Shown one piece after another: positions 27,994 to 40,448 of a stretch of DNA of 64,000 nucleotides. Both the position numbers and the translations under genes were made by a program. The notes beneath the pieces were generated by a model. It did not search any database. It saw nothing but the letters and a program-made list of their open reading frames with translations, and was not told the DNA's origin. This stretch comes from Nannocystis sp. GTDB lineage: Bacteria; Myxococcota_A; Polyangia; Nannocystales; Nannocystaceae. The DNA lies in NCBI GenBank assembly GCA_016712315.1, contig JADJRG010000013.1, positions 1,462,001 through 1,526,000 on the forward strand, in the 5' to 3' direction. Position 1 is the first letter of the stretch, and each line of letters opens with the position of its first letter.

Positions 27994-28896
27994 TCACTTG
28001 GTGTCGATGCCAGCGAGCGGATCGTCGGTGTTGACGATCTTGGTCTTCTCGTCGGGCTTCTTCTTGGCGGGGGTGGAGCCCGAGGTTCCGCCGCTGGGGC
28101 GGGTGCCGGCGCTGGGGCGCTGTCCCTCCTTGAACTGCGTCCCGGCGACCGAGTCGATGTCGGCTCCCTTGGCAGCCTTGGGGCCTTGGGTGTCGGGCGG
28201 GACCTCGACGCCGCCGCCGATGACCTTCTTGGGGCCTTGCGCGGGGTCGCCGGAGTCCTCGCCGCCGCCGCCGCCGCCGCCGCCGAAGACGATGTAGCCG
28301 ACGACGGCGATCGCGACCACGGCCGCGGCGATGATGCCGATCATCGGGCCCTTGCTCTTGGGTGCGTCATCCTCCAGGTCGCCGCTGTTGTAGGCGCGGC
28401 TGCCTTCACCGCCCATCGATGGCGAGGCGAAGGGGGCGGCCATGGCGGGCGCGGGAAAGCCGGGTGGGGCTTGAGGTGGGGCCGCCTGCGGGGTCGGCAC
28501 CGGGGTCGGGGCCCTCTTGGGCGGTGGGGCTGGGGCCGGCGCGGGCTTCGGCGCCGCGGCCTTGGCGGCCTCGGCGCTGGCGTGCTCCGCGGCCATGCGG
28601 GCCATGTCGTCCCGCGAGAAGAGGCCGGTGGGCGCGTCGTTGTCGACCTCCTCTTCGGCCTCCGAAGGGGCGCTCGCGTCGTCGTCGGCGTCGTCGGCGT
28701 CACCATCTTCGGCCGCGGACTCGAGCGCTTGGACCAGCTTGTTGTACTCAGCCTCGAGCGCGTCGAGGCGCTTCGAGAGCTTGCCGATCGTGGCGGCGTC
28801 GCTGGCCTCCTCGAGCGCCTCCTCTAACTTGCTGCGCTCGTTGTCGAGTGCCTCGACCCGCGCGAGCGATTCCTGGATCCATTCGTCAGACGCCAT
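27994..28896 (-). CDS. Coiled-coil protein with single membrane anchor
   Basis: 300 residues from ATG 28896 (MASDEWIQESLARVEALDNE); the frame is open further upstream. Residues 1-65 are a coiled coil, then an acidic stretch and a Pro/Ala-rich linker (about 110-160). One transmembrane helix (about 195-215, MIGIIAAAVVAIAVVGYIVF) is followed by a Gly tract and a polar tail. No recognised domain. It follows mglBA in the same direction, with about 210 bp between. Whether it relates to MglA signalling is unknown. Confidence 0.7.
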   Translation of the reverse strand: MASDEWIQESLARVEALDNERSKLEEALEEASDAATIGKLSKRLDALEAEYNKLVQALESAAEDGDADDADDDASAPSEAEEEVDNDAPTGLFSRDDMARMAAEHASAEAAKAAAPKPAPAPAPPPKRAPTPVPTPQAAPPQAPPGFPAPAMAAPFASPSMGGEGSRAYNSGDLEDDAPKSKGPMIGIIAAAVVAIAVVGYIVFGGGGGGGGEDSGDPAQGPKKVIGGGVEVPPDTQGPKAAKGADIDSVAGTQFKEGQRPSAGTRPSGGTSGSTPAKKKPDEKTKIVNTDDPLAGIDTK

Positions 28897-29108
28897 TGCT
28901 ATGGTCCCTGGGTTTGGGGATCGGCGCGGAGCGAAGGCCGACCGATGCAGTCGATGATACACAGCGCACGGGGCGCTCCAACCAGAAAATCCGAACGCAG
29001 CACGCGATGGGACGATCTAGACGTTGTTCTGGGCGATCGTCGGCCCGCCGAGGGAGAGGCGAGGCTCTGCTGGCGCGGACATGAGCCGCGTTCGCTGACG
29101 GCCGACGC

Positions 29109-29696
29109 TCAGGCTCCCTTGCGCAGCTCGGCGAGCACTTGGCGGGCGAGCGCTTTGAGGGTGTCAAAGACGCCGACCCCGGTGAGCGCGACCCCCTCAA
29201 AGTCAGGGACTCCGGTGGGGTTCAGCTCGCGCCGCAGCTCCTCGACCGACGAGACCTCAGGCATGTCGCGCTTGTTGTACTGCACGACGTACGGGAGCTT
29301 GTCGAGCTCGTAGCCCTGCTCCTGAAGGTTGACGCGGAGGTTGTCGAGGCTCTCGATGTTGGCGTCGTAGCGGGCGACCTGCGAGTCGGCGACGAAGCAG
29401 ACGCCGTCGACGCCCTTCAAGATCAGCTTGCGGCTCGCGTCGTAGAAGACCTGACCTGGCACTGTGTACAGGTGGAAGCGGGTCTTGAAGCCGCGGATCT
29501 CGCCGAGGCTCAGCGGCAGGAAGTCGAAGAAGAGCGTTCGCTCGGTCTCCGTGGCGAGCGAGATCATCTTGCCCTTCGCCTCGGGGCGGGTCTTGTTATA
29601 GATGTACTGGAGGTTGGTGGTCTTGCCGCACAGGCCGGGGCCGTAATAGACCAGCTTGCAGTTGATCTCGCGGGACGAGTAATTGATGAATGACAT
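29109..29696 (-). CDS. mglA: Ras-like small GTPase, polarity/motility protein MglA
   Basis: 195 residues. P-loop GPGLCGKTT (19-27) and NKRD for base recognition are visible. The switch II region has TVPGQ in place of the usual DxxGQ, a feature of MglA proteins. MglA-GTP marks the leading pole in Myxococcus and controls A- and S-motility. Start ATG 29696, 11 bp after mglB. The length equals the Myxococcus protein. Confidence 0.95.
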   Translation of the reverse strand: MSFINYSSREINCKLVYYGPGLCGKTTNLQYIYNKTRPEAKGKMISLATETERTLFFDFLPLSLGEIRGFKTRFHLYTVPGQVFYDASRKLILKGVDGVCFVADSQVARYDANIESLDNLRVNLQEQGYELDKLPYVVQYNKRDMPEVSSVEELRRELNPTGVPDFEGVALTGVGVFDTLKALARQVLAELRKGA

Positions 29697-29707
29697 CCGC
29701 GGCCTCG

Positions 29708-30190
29708 TTAGTCGTTGAAGAGGTTGTCGATGTCAGCGTCGGTGATCTCGGCGAAGACGTCGGGCGCGGTCGACGACGCGGCCTTGGTCGCGAGGTCGTC
29801 GAACACCTTGGTCAGCTCGTCGGTGGCCTTCTTGACGCGGAGCCGGACGAGGCCGTGGGTGGTGTTCTTGTCGAAGAGCACGACCAGGATGATCCGCCGG
29901 CCGACGAGGCTCATGTGCACCGAGATGCCCTTGCCCTCGTGGAACTGACCTGAAAACTCCTCCTCTTTGATCAGCTTGGCGATGCCGCCGGTCGCCGCGA
30001 CGTTGCCCGCGACGAGCGAGCTCAGCGAGGTCGTGTCGAGCTCCTTCGAGTCGCCGGAGGCCGCGATGAGCTGGCCGTTTTTGTCGATGAGGAGGATCGT
30101 CTTGGCGCGTGAATCCTGCTGGAGCCGCTCCGCGATCGTCTGGATCAGCTTGAGCTCCTCGTCATACATCACGAGCTGGGGATTCAGCAT
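29708..30190 (-). CDS. mglB: Roadblock/LC7 GTPase-activating protein MglB
   Basis: 160 residues from ATG 30190; a TTG 6 bp upstream is less likely. Roadblock fold: ILLIDKNGQLIAASG, TSLSSLVAGNVAATGG, IKEEEFSGQFHEG, LVRLRVKKATDELTKVF, with the acidic tail ITDADIDNLFND seen in Myxococcus MglB. MglB is the GAP of MglA and sets its asymmetric location. Forms an operon with mglA. Confidence 0.95.
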   Translation of the reverse strand: MLNPQLVMYDEELKLIQTIAERLQQDSRAKTILLIDKNGQLIAASGDSKELDTTSLSSLVAGNVAATGGIAKLIKEEEFSGQFHEGKGISVHMSLVGRRIILVVLFDKNTTHGLVRLRVKKATDELTKVFDDLATKAASSTAPDVFAEITDADIDNLFND

Positions 30191-30373
30191 GTTCAAGGGA
30201 GGGTCTCCTGAGGCCGGGCGGGTGGGCGCGGACGGCTGTCCGCGGCGTCAAAACCCTAACAAACTCGCCCGGGCAAGTCTACGGGAGCGAGGCGTTCACC
30301 GCGGGCGTGTTCGACCGAGCCGCCTCGCCCGGCACAGACCCCGTGTGTGCACATGCCTCGGTCGCGCCGCGCA

Positions 30374-30982
30374 TCAGAGCGCCCGTCGGTCGCTCAGCGC
30401 CCGCGATAATGTGCTCATATCCGCGTACTCAAGCTCTCCTCCGACGGCGACCCCCGAGGCGATCCGCGTGACTCGTACCCCGAGCGGCCGTAAGAGCTTC
30501 GCCAAGTAGAGGGCGGTCGCGTCGCCTTCGACGTTGGGCGAGGTCGCGACGATGATCTCCTCGACCTCATCTGCACGGAGCCGGCGCAGCAGCTCCTCGA
30601 TCCGTAGCTCGCCAGGGCCGATCCCCGCGAGGGGATCGAGGACGCCGTGGAGGACGTGGTAGAGGCCGTGATAGACGCCCGCTCGCTCGATCGCCATGCG
30701 ATCCTGCGGCTGCGCGAGCACGCAGAGGAGGCGACGATCTCGCCGCGGATCTCGACAGCGCTCGCAGACTTCATCCGAGCAGATGTCGCAACAGACCGAG
30801 CACAGCCGCAATTGTCCGTGGATCGCGGAGATCGCCGCGCCCAACGCCTGCACGTACTCTCCGTCGGCTCGCACCAAAAAAAGCGCGAGCCGTAGGGCGC
30901 TCTTCTCGCCGATCCCCGGGAGCCGAGTGAGCAGCGTGGCGAGGCGTTGTAGCGGGTTCTTCGCGTCGACCGGGCGACTCAC
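30374..30982 (-). CDS. recR: Recombination mediator protein RecR
   Basis: 202 residues from GTG 30982, overlapping the ybaB stop by a few bases. An N-terminal helix-hairpin-helix (LPGIGEKSALRLALFLV) is followed by a four-Cys zinc finger (CSVCCDICSDEVCERC) and a Toprim domain (VLAQPQDRMAIERAGVYHGLYHVL; EEIIVATSPNVEGDATALYLA). RecR acts with RecO to load RecA at gaps. Part of the dnaX-ybaB-recR unit. Confidence 0.97.
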   Translation of the reverse strand: MSRPVDAKNPLQRLATLLTRLPGIGEKSALRLALFLVRADGEYVQALGAAISAIHGQLRLCSVCCDICSDEVCERCRDPRRDRRLLCVLAQPQDRMAIERAGVYHGLYHVLHGVLDPLAGIGPGELRIEELLRRLRADEVEEIIVATSPNVEGDATALYLAKLLRPLGVRVTRIASGVAVGGELEYADMSTLSRALSDRRAL

Positions 30983-31305
30983 AGCCCCGGGAACCCCCCA
31001 GGGCCCATGAGCCCCGGAGGCATCAGGGAGCCCATACGATCCTTGGCGAGCTCGCGCGAGCGATCGAGCGCGATATTGACCGCGGCCGCGATGAGGTCTT
31101 GGATCATCTCGCGATCTTCGCTCAGCACGCTCGGGTCGATCTCGACGCTGAGGACCCGCTGGGTGCCGGTCACGACGACCTTCACCTTGCCCGACGCGGC
31201 GGTGCCGGTGACCGTCTGGCCCTCCAGGGCCTTTTGGGTGTGCTCCATCTGCTCGCGCAGGAGCTGGGCCTGGCGCATCATGGCTCCGAGATCAAAGTCG
31301 CTCAT
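30979..31305 (-). CDS. ybaB: YbaB/EbfC family nucleoid-associated protein
   Basis: 108 residues from ATG 31305. The family core is GQTVTGTAASGKVKVVVTGTQRVLSVEIDPSVL (quoted in part: SVEIDPSVL) with an N-terminal helix MMRQAQLLREQM. The protein binds DNA as a dimer. Its position between dnaX and recR is the conserved bacterial order. Confidence 0.95.
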   Translation of the reverse strand: MSDFDLGAMMRQAQLLREQMEHTQKALEGQTVTGTAASGKVKVVVTGTQRVLSVEIDPSVLSEDREMIQDLIAAAVNIALDRSRELAKDRMGSLMPPGLMGPGGFPGL

Positions 31306-31362
31306 GCGCGAGAGGATAACGCAAGGCGCCCCGCGCCGGTGCGGCGCTGTTTGTAGGGGCCG

Positions 31363-33474
31363 CTAGGCGGGCTGGACGCCGCGCAGCTCGGCATCAAAGG
31401 CGCTGATCAGGGCCTGGATGCTGGGGTTCCCTCGGGCGTCGGCGAGGGCCTGGGCGAGGCGCTGCTCCTCACGCTGCTCCGCGAGCAGGTTGAGGCTCGG
31501 CCGCTCAGGGAGATGGGGCTCGCCGTCGACCAGCACGAGCTGAAAGCGCGCGCCGAGGTGGGTGTGGATCAGCTCCTCCGCGCGGGCTCGGAGCTCCGGG
31601 TGGCTCTTGATCTGATGACGATTGAAGCTCTGCGGCGGGGAGGCGACGTGGATCTCGCCGTCGCCGAGGCTGACGAGGCCGAGCTCGGAGAGCGCGGCGC
31701 AGAGGTGGGTCTCGTCGGCTTCGCGGATCCGGGCGACCAAACGCTCCCATACCTCCAAGGGGGGGCGACCCACCCACTCGATCTCGACCGCCCGCGCCGG
31801 TAGGGGCGCTCCTGGGCACGCCGGCGGGGCTGGGGTCGGCGGTGGTGTGTGCGCGCCGTAGGCAGGCTCATCGGGGGCGTGCGGCGGCCGCTGTTGGCTC
31901 GGCTGCGGCGGGGTCGTGGCGACGACCGGCTGCGGCCGAGCGGCGCTCGCAGAGGGGCCCGGCTCGGGTGACCGTGGCGGGGGCTGGGGGGCGACGGCCT
32001 GATCGAAGAAGCGGGCGGGTTCGGGGTCCTCGGGCGGATCGGGGGGCGGATCGCCGACCTGGATGCCGCTCTCCTGGACGATCTGGGCGAAGGGGCTGGC
32101 GGCAGGGGCGCGCGGGCTCGGCCGGGCGCTGGGGTTGTTCGCTGACGAAGAAGGAGAAGAGGATGGGAACGAGGGCGGCTGGGGCGGAGTCGCGCGGGCC
32201 GGCTCAGGGGCGCGCGTCGACTCGGGCGCGTAGGCGCGCCCGGCCGGGGCAGGCGAAGGAGAAAAAGATGCAGAAGAAGGGCGGGGAGAGATCTCCCGGG
32301 AGGCAGATCCCCGGGGCGCTGGTGGCGCTCCAGCGGAGATCTGCTCTAGGCGGCTGACGAGGTCGCCGAGGGGGATCAAGGGGCCTTGGTGGACCAGGTC
32401 CAAGAGGCCCATCTCGAGGATCAGCCGCGGGACCCGGGTGTGGGGCAAGGAGTCGACGGTGCGGGCGAAGCGGTCGAAGAGCTGCGCGAGCGCGGCCGGC
32501 GACTGGCTGGCGGCTTGCTCTACGAGCTGCTCGTACTCGATCTCCGAGGCGTCGAGCAGGACGTCGCGGGCGCCGCAGAGCTTGACGACGACGAGGTCGC
32601 GGAGGTGCTTGAGCACCGCGAGGGCGAGCTGCTGGAGGTCTTGGCCGGTGCTGACGATCGAGTCGAAGACGGCGAGGGTCTCCGCGGGATCGCGGGCGAG
32701 CACGGCGCGCGCGAGGGCGAGCACGGCGACTTGTCCAGGCACTCCGAGCACGACCCGGACCTCTTCGGCGCTGATCTTGGCGGGGTCCTCGGCGAAGGCG
32801 ATCACCTTGTCGAGCAAGGTGAGGGCGTCGCGCACGGAGCCGTCGCCAGCGCGGGCGATCATGTAGAGGCCGGCCTCTTCGACGAAGGCGCCCTCTTGGC
32901 GGAGGATGTTCTGCAAGTGGCCGACGAGGCCCGCGGCGCTGAGGCGCCGAAAGTCGAAGCGAGAGACGCGCGAGAGGATCGTCGCCGGTAAGGCGTGGAC
33001 CTCGGTGGTCGCAAAAATAAAGGTGACGTGCGGCGGCGGTTCCTCGAGGGTCTTGAGCAGGGCGTTGAACGCCGAGCCGGTGAGCATGTGCACCTCGTCG
33101 ATGATGTAGATCTTGCGCCGCGCCGACTGCGGCAAGTACCGGACCTGCTCGCGGAGGCTGCGCACGTCGTCGACGCGGTTGTTGCTGGCGCCGTCGATCT
33201 CGATCACGTCGACGGAGCGGCCCTCGGTGACCGCGAGGCACTCGCTGCAGACGTTGCAAGGGTCGATCGTCGGGCCCTCGGCGCAGACCAAACACTTGGC
33301 GAGCAGGCGGGCCGCGGTGGTCTTGCCGAGGCCGCGCGCGCCGCAGAAGAGGTAGGCGTGGTGGACGCGGTCGCCGGCGATCGCGTTGGCCAAGGTGCGG
33401 GTGACGTGCTCTTGGCCGACGAGGTCAGCGAAGCGCTGCGGCCGATATTTGCGGGCGAGGACGACGTAGGCCAC
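31363..33474 (-). CDS. dnaX: DNA polymerase III subunit gamma/tau
   Basis: 703 residues from GTG 33474. N-terminal clamp-loader ATPase: VLARKYRPQRFADLVGQEHV, Walker A GARGLGKTTAA, zinc module (CLVCAEG ... CNVCSEC), DEVHML. The lid and collar run to about residue 370. A long Pro/Ala/Ser linker (about 385-560) precedes a C-terminal domain that would bind the alpha or helicase subunit. No obvious slippery frameshift site was recognised. First gene of the dnaX-ybaB-recR unit. Confidence 0.97.
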   Translation of the reverse strand: MAYVVLARKYRPQRFADLVGQEHVTRTLANAIAGDRVHHAYLFCGARGLGKTTAARLLAKCLVCAEGPTIDPCNVCSECLAVTEGRSVDVIEIDGASNNRVDDVRSLREQVRYLPQSARRKIYIIDEVHMLTGSAFNALLKTLEEPPPHVTFIFATTEVHALPATILSRVSRFDFRRLSAAGLVGHLQNILRQEGAFVEEAGLYMIARAGDGSVRDALTLLDKVIAFAEDPAKISAEEVRVVLGVPGQVAVLALARAVLARDPAETLAVFDSIVSTGQDLQQLALAVLKHLRDLVVVKLCGARDVLLDASEIEYEQLVEQAASQSPAALAQLFDRFARTVDSLPHTRVPRLILEMGLLDLVHQGPLIPLGDLVSRLEQISAGAPPAPRGSASREISPRPSSASFSPSPAPAGRAYAPESTRAPEPARATPPQPPSFPSSSPSSSANNPSARPSPRAPAASPFAQIVQESGIQVGDPPPDPPEDPEPARFFDQAVAPQPPPRSPEPGPSASAARPQPVVATTPPQPSQQRPPHAPDEPAYGAHTPPPTPAPPACPGAPLPARAVEIEWVGRPPLEVWERLVARIREADETHLCAALSELGLVSLGDGEIHVASPPQSFNRHQIKSHPELRARAEELIHTHLGARFQLVLVDGEPHLPERPSLNLLAEQREEQRLAQALADARGNPSIQALISAFDAELRGVQPA

Positions 33475-33568
33475 GGCGCGGGCAAACTAGCATAGGCGCG
33501 CGCTCTCGCTAACCCCGGCGTTGGCCGCGAACGACAGCTCGAGGAGAAGCCCCTGGGCCTCCTGATGC

Positions 33569-33589
33569 CCTCCTGATGCCCTCAGGAGG
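33569..33589 (-). terminator. Hairpin at the stop of the Cys-rich membrane protein gene
   Basis: CCTCCTGA-TGCCC-TCAGGAGG; the stop codon TCA/TGA (33582-33584) lies within the right arm. A second left arm CCTCCTGA at 33558-33565 allows an alternative fold. It separates this gene from dnaX. Confidence 0.5.
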
Positions 33590-34103
33590 CAGGGGCGAGG
33601 GACTCGAGGGGGGGCAGGAAGAGGGCGTCGTCGAGGCGGAAGCAGCCCTCGAGCTTGAGCGCCTCTTGCCGGGCACCGTCGCCGGCCGGCTCGGCTGCTT
33701 CGGCCTCGTCGACCTTGCCGGCGATGACGTCGACGCAGGAGCAGAAGCTGAGCGCTCCGCGCCGCGTCTCCGGGTCAGCGCAGCTCTCGCGGTGGCGATC
33801 GAGGCTCCAGCGGAGGAAGGGGGCGTGGCAGTCGAGGCTGGGGAATTCGACCGCCCAGATGCACGTACACAAGGCCTCGTCACGGGCGACCACGAGGGCC
33901 TCGTCGCACAAGGTCTTCATGTATTGGTCCTCCTGGCGGAGGCGCTTGTCAAAATCGGCGGCGCTGCCGACGACGGCGCCGATCAGGGGGGGCAGGATGA
34001 GCCAGGCGCAGACCCCAGCGACCGGGAGACCGAGGAGCAAGCCGAGGAGGATCCCGGGCAGCCTGGAGCGCGGGGGATCATCAATATCAGCGAGCATCGG
34101 CAT
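33582..34103 (-). CDS. Small membrane-anchored Cys-containing protein
   Basis: 173 residues from ATG 34103 (MPMLADID). One N-terminal transmembrane helix (about 16-47, ILLGLLLGLPVAGVCAWLILPPLIGAVVG; quoted in part ILLGLLLGLPVAG) is followed by a soluble domain with at least seven Cys (KTLCDEALV, LCTCIW, LDCHAPF, ESCADP, SFCSCVDV, EGCF). The Cys pattern suggests disulfides outside the cytoplasm. I do not recognise the family. A 699-residue open frame continues upstream, but it is antisense to other genes and is rejected. Confidence 0.65.
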   Translation of the reverse strand: MPMLADIDDPPRSRLPGILLGLLLGLPVAGVCAWLILPPLIGAVVGSAADFDKRLRQEDQYMKTLCDEALVVARDEALCTCIWAVEFPSLDCHAPFLRWSLDRHRESCADPETRRGALSFCSCVDVIAGKVDEAEAAEPAGDGARQEALKLEGCFRLDDALFLPPLESLAPAS

Positions 34104-34268
34104 CGTCGGGGATTCTAGCGCGGTTGTCCGGGCCGATGGCGGCTGGCTGCGCCGGCGGGCTCGTAGGTCGACGGCCGGCCCATGGGCGGCGCAACAAGTG
34201 CTTGTGAAGCCGCGCGCTGCGTATGATACTGCGCCGAAACGTCCGCTGTGACCCCGGAAGCGCTTCGC

Positions 34269-34904
34269 ATGCAAGCCACGCAGATCCCCTGTCGGATGCT
34301 CTCCTCCCTCCTCGCCGCAGCCTTGGCGGTGGCCCCCACGAACGCGGCCTTGGCGGCTCCCGCTCCGGCTCCAACGGCTGCGCCGGTGGCCGAGCCCGCG
34401 CCTGAGGCCGAGCCCGCGCCTGAGGCCGAGCCTGAGCCTGAGCCTGAGCCCGAGGCGGAGGCTGAGCCCGAGCCCGAGCCCGAGCCAGCGCCTGCACCCG
34501 AGCCGGCGCCTGACCCGTACGCGGATCGCCCGCCCGAGCCGCAGATCGGCGGAAAGCCGGCAAAAGGCCTCGGCATGACGATCGCCGGCGCGACCCTGTT
34601 CGCGGTCGGCGCTGGCGGTACGGTCGCGTCGGTGATGCTGACCAACTGCCCCGAGCCAGCGAGCACCGTGGGCTGCAAGTACTCGGACCAGCGCGCCTTC
34701 GTGGTGCCGTTGAGCGCTTCGGTGACCGCCGCGGGCCTGCTGCTGCTGCTGGTCGGGATCGGCTACCAGGTGCGCTACAAGCGGTGGAAGGGCTGGTCGC
34801 CGGACCAGTCCGGCGGTAAGGGCAAGCTCAAGGTGCAGACCGCCGGCGTGGCCCCGACCTTCTCGCGCGACGGCTTCGGCGTCGGCTACGTCGCCCGCTT
34901 CTAG
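34269..34904 (+). CDS. Exported protein with Pro-Glu repeats
   Basis: 211 residues from ATG 34269; GTG 34248 is an alternative. A signal peptide (LLAAALAVAPTNAALA) is followed by a tract of (A/E)PEPE repeats (about 35-85), then a Gly-rich hydrophobic stretch (GMTIAGATLFAVGAGG), and a second membrane segment (TAAGLLLLLVGIGYQV). The C-terminus is a short basic beta-rich tail ending in RF. An outer-membrane-type C-terminal aromatic residue is present. No function assignable. Confidence 0.7.
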   Translation: MQATQIPCRMLSSLLAAALAVAPTNAALAAPAPAPTAAPVAEPAPEAEPAPEAEPEPEPEPEAEAEPEPEPEPAPAPEPAPDPYADRPPEPQIGGKPAKGLGMTIAGATLFAVGAGGTVASVMLTNCPEPASTVGCKYSDQRAFVVPLSASVTAAGLLLLLVGIGYQVRYKRWKGWSPDQSGGKGKLKVQTAGVAPTFSRDGFGVGYVARF

Positions 34905-34952
34905 GCGAGGGGCCGCGCTCGGCCGACGCGTTTCTATGGTTGTTAAAAAAGA

Positions 34953-36248
34953 ATGATCCTCCGCGATCCGGTGCATGGGCTGATCTCGTTCACCGGGCCG
35001 GTGGAGTCGATCGTCGTGCGGTTGATCGATTGCCGGGAGGTGCAGCGCCTCCGGCGGATCCGCGCGCTGGGCCTGGCCTCGTTGGCCTATCCGGGCGGCG
35101 AACACTCGCGCTTCGCCCACGCGGTGGGCTCGGCGCACGTGATGAAGCGCTACCTGGATCGGGTGCGGGCGCTCGCGTTGGAGCTGCCCGCGCATGACCG
35201 GATCGACGAAGAGAGCGCGATGGTCGGGCTCGCCGCGGCGCTGCTGCACGACCTGGGGCACGGGCCCTTCAGCCACACCTTTGAGGCGGTGATCCCGGGG
35301 GCGCGGCGCCACGAGCTGTGGACCTCGCAGATCTTGCTCGACCCGGCGAGCGAGGTGCATCAGGTGCTGGCGACGATCGATGGTTCGATGCCGACGAAGG
35401 TCGAGCGGTTGATCCACGGGGTGAGCCCGATCCGCCACTTGGCCCGCGCGGTCTCCGGGACCTTCGACGTCGACCGCTGCGACTATCTGCTGCGCGACTC
35501 GTACATGACAGGGGTGCGCTACGGGGCGCTCGACCTCGACTGGCTGCTGGCGTCGCTGCGGCTGCACGTGCCCGAGGGCGAGCAGGCGGCGAGCCTGGCG
35601 GTCGACGGGGAGAAGGGGCTGACGGCGGTCGAGGCGTTCTTCTTGGCGCGGCTCTATATGTACCGACAGGTGTACCTGCACAAGGCGGTGCGCTCGGCGG
35701 AGATCTGCCTGCGCGCGCTGATCCGCAGGCTGGTGGAGCTCGGGCCGGTGACGGGCACGCCGCCGCTGCTGGCGAGGGCGCTGCGCGGCGAGGCGCTCAG
35801 CACGGGCGAGTACTTGGCGATGGACGACCGCACCTTCGAGGGGGCGATCGAGGCGTTCACTAGCGCTACAGATCCAGTCCTTCAGGACCTGGCCTCAAGG
35901 CTACGTCATCGACGGCTCTTGAAGAGCATGCGGCTGCACCCCGAGGCCGAGGGGCGGGCGGCGAAGGCCCAGCTCGATGAGGCGCTGACGGCGGCGGGCC
36001 TGCCGCCGGAGTACTACGGGGCGATCGACCGGGTGGAGGTCGAGGCGTACGCGGACGACGCGGCGCTGACGGTGCTGTCGCCCGGCGGCCGCACGGAGCG
36101 CTTGATCGACGCCTCGCCGGTGCTGCGTGGGCTCAGCCGGGAGGTCTTTGTGCAAAATCGAGCGATCTTCCCGCGTGAGGCGCGGGAGCTGGTGCGGGCG
36201 GCGCTGGCCCCGTTCCGCGATGAACCAGGCCAACTGACGCTGGGCTGA
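34953..36248 (+). CDS. HD-domain phosphohydrolase (dNTPase/SAMHD1-like)
   Basis: 431 residues from ATG 34953. Metal-binding HD motif: GGEHSRFAHAVGS (first His) and AALLHDLGHGPFSH (HD pair), with the later Asp in FDVDRCDYLLRDS. This layout is shared with dGTPases and SAMHD1-like dNTP hydrolases, including uncharacterised bacterial homologues. The likely role is hydrolysis of nucleotides, perhaps limiting dNTPs. No Shine-Dalgarno was seen; the start follows an A-rich stretch (TTAAAAAAGA). The C-terminal third is unrecognised. Confidence 0.88.
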   Translation: MILRDPVHGLISFTGPVESIVVRLIDCREVQRLRRIRALGLASLAYPGGEHSRFAHAVGSAHVMKRYLDRVRALALELPAHDRIDEESAMVGLAAALLHDLGHGPFSHTFEAVIPGARRHELWTSQILLDPASEVHQVLATIDGSMPTKVERLIHGVSPIRHLARAVSGTFDVDRCDYLLRDSYMTGVRYGALDLDWLLASLRLHVPEGEQAASLAVDGEKGLTAVEAFFLARLYMYRQVYLHKAVRSAEICLRALIRRLVELGPVTGTPPLLARALRGEALSTGEYLAMDDRTFEGAIEAFTSATDPVLQDLASRLRHRRLLKSMRLHPEAEGRAAKAQLDEALTAAGLPPEYYGAIDRVEVEAYADDAALTVLSPGGRTERLIDASPVLRGLSREVFVQNRAIFPREARELVRAALAPFRDEPGQLTLG

Positions 36249-36892
36249 GCGCGAGATCTGCGACGGTTGGTGCGACCGCGGAGCCACACGCGCGGAGTTT
36301 CGCGCTATGAGGGGTCTTATGACCCTCGCTCGCTCGCTCCTCGTGCTCCCGCTCCTCTGCGCTTGTAACCAGGCGCCGCCAGCCGCAGCTCCCGCGGCCG
36401 TCCCGTCGACCCCGGCGGCGTCGGCGTCGGCGACCGCCCCTGTGGCGGCTCCCGTGGCGGTGAACGGGGTGGTGGTGGACCACAAGGTAGAGGCGCTCGA
36501 CGGCAGCACGCTCGACCTGGGCTCGCTGCGCGGCAAGGCGCTGCTGATCGTGAATACGGCGTCCGAGTGCGGCTTCACGCCGCACTACGCGCAGCTCCAA
36601 GAGCTGTACGGGCGCTACAAGGACCGCGGCTTGGTGGTCTTGGGCTTCCCGTCCAACGACTTCGGCGGGCAAGAGCCCGGCGACGCGGCGGAGATCCGCG
36701 AGTTCGTGACGAGCAAGTACGCGGTGGATTTTCCGATGATGGCGAAGGTGCACGCGCGCGGCGACGAGATCGCGCCGCTCTACAAGACGCTGAGCGAGCA
36801 GACCTCCGAGGGGATCCGGGGCGAGGTGCGCTGGAACTTCACGAAATTCTTGGTCGACCCGGAGGGCAAGGTGATCGCGCGCTTCGAGCCTC

Positions 36893-40360
<3,468 letters not shown>

Positions 40361-40448
40361 GCGGCGAGTCTATCGTTGAACCGCGCGCCGCGGCCGCGCC
40401 GGTGGGCGCGCGCCTTCGCGCGTGCGGCGGAGGCGGCGATGAGGCGGC

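Noticed and set aside
34104..35681. Upstream extension of the small membrane protein to a 699-codon frame
   Set aside because: Antisense to the PE-repeat and HD-domain genes; Arg/His/Gln-rich composition typical of a shadow frame.
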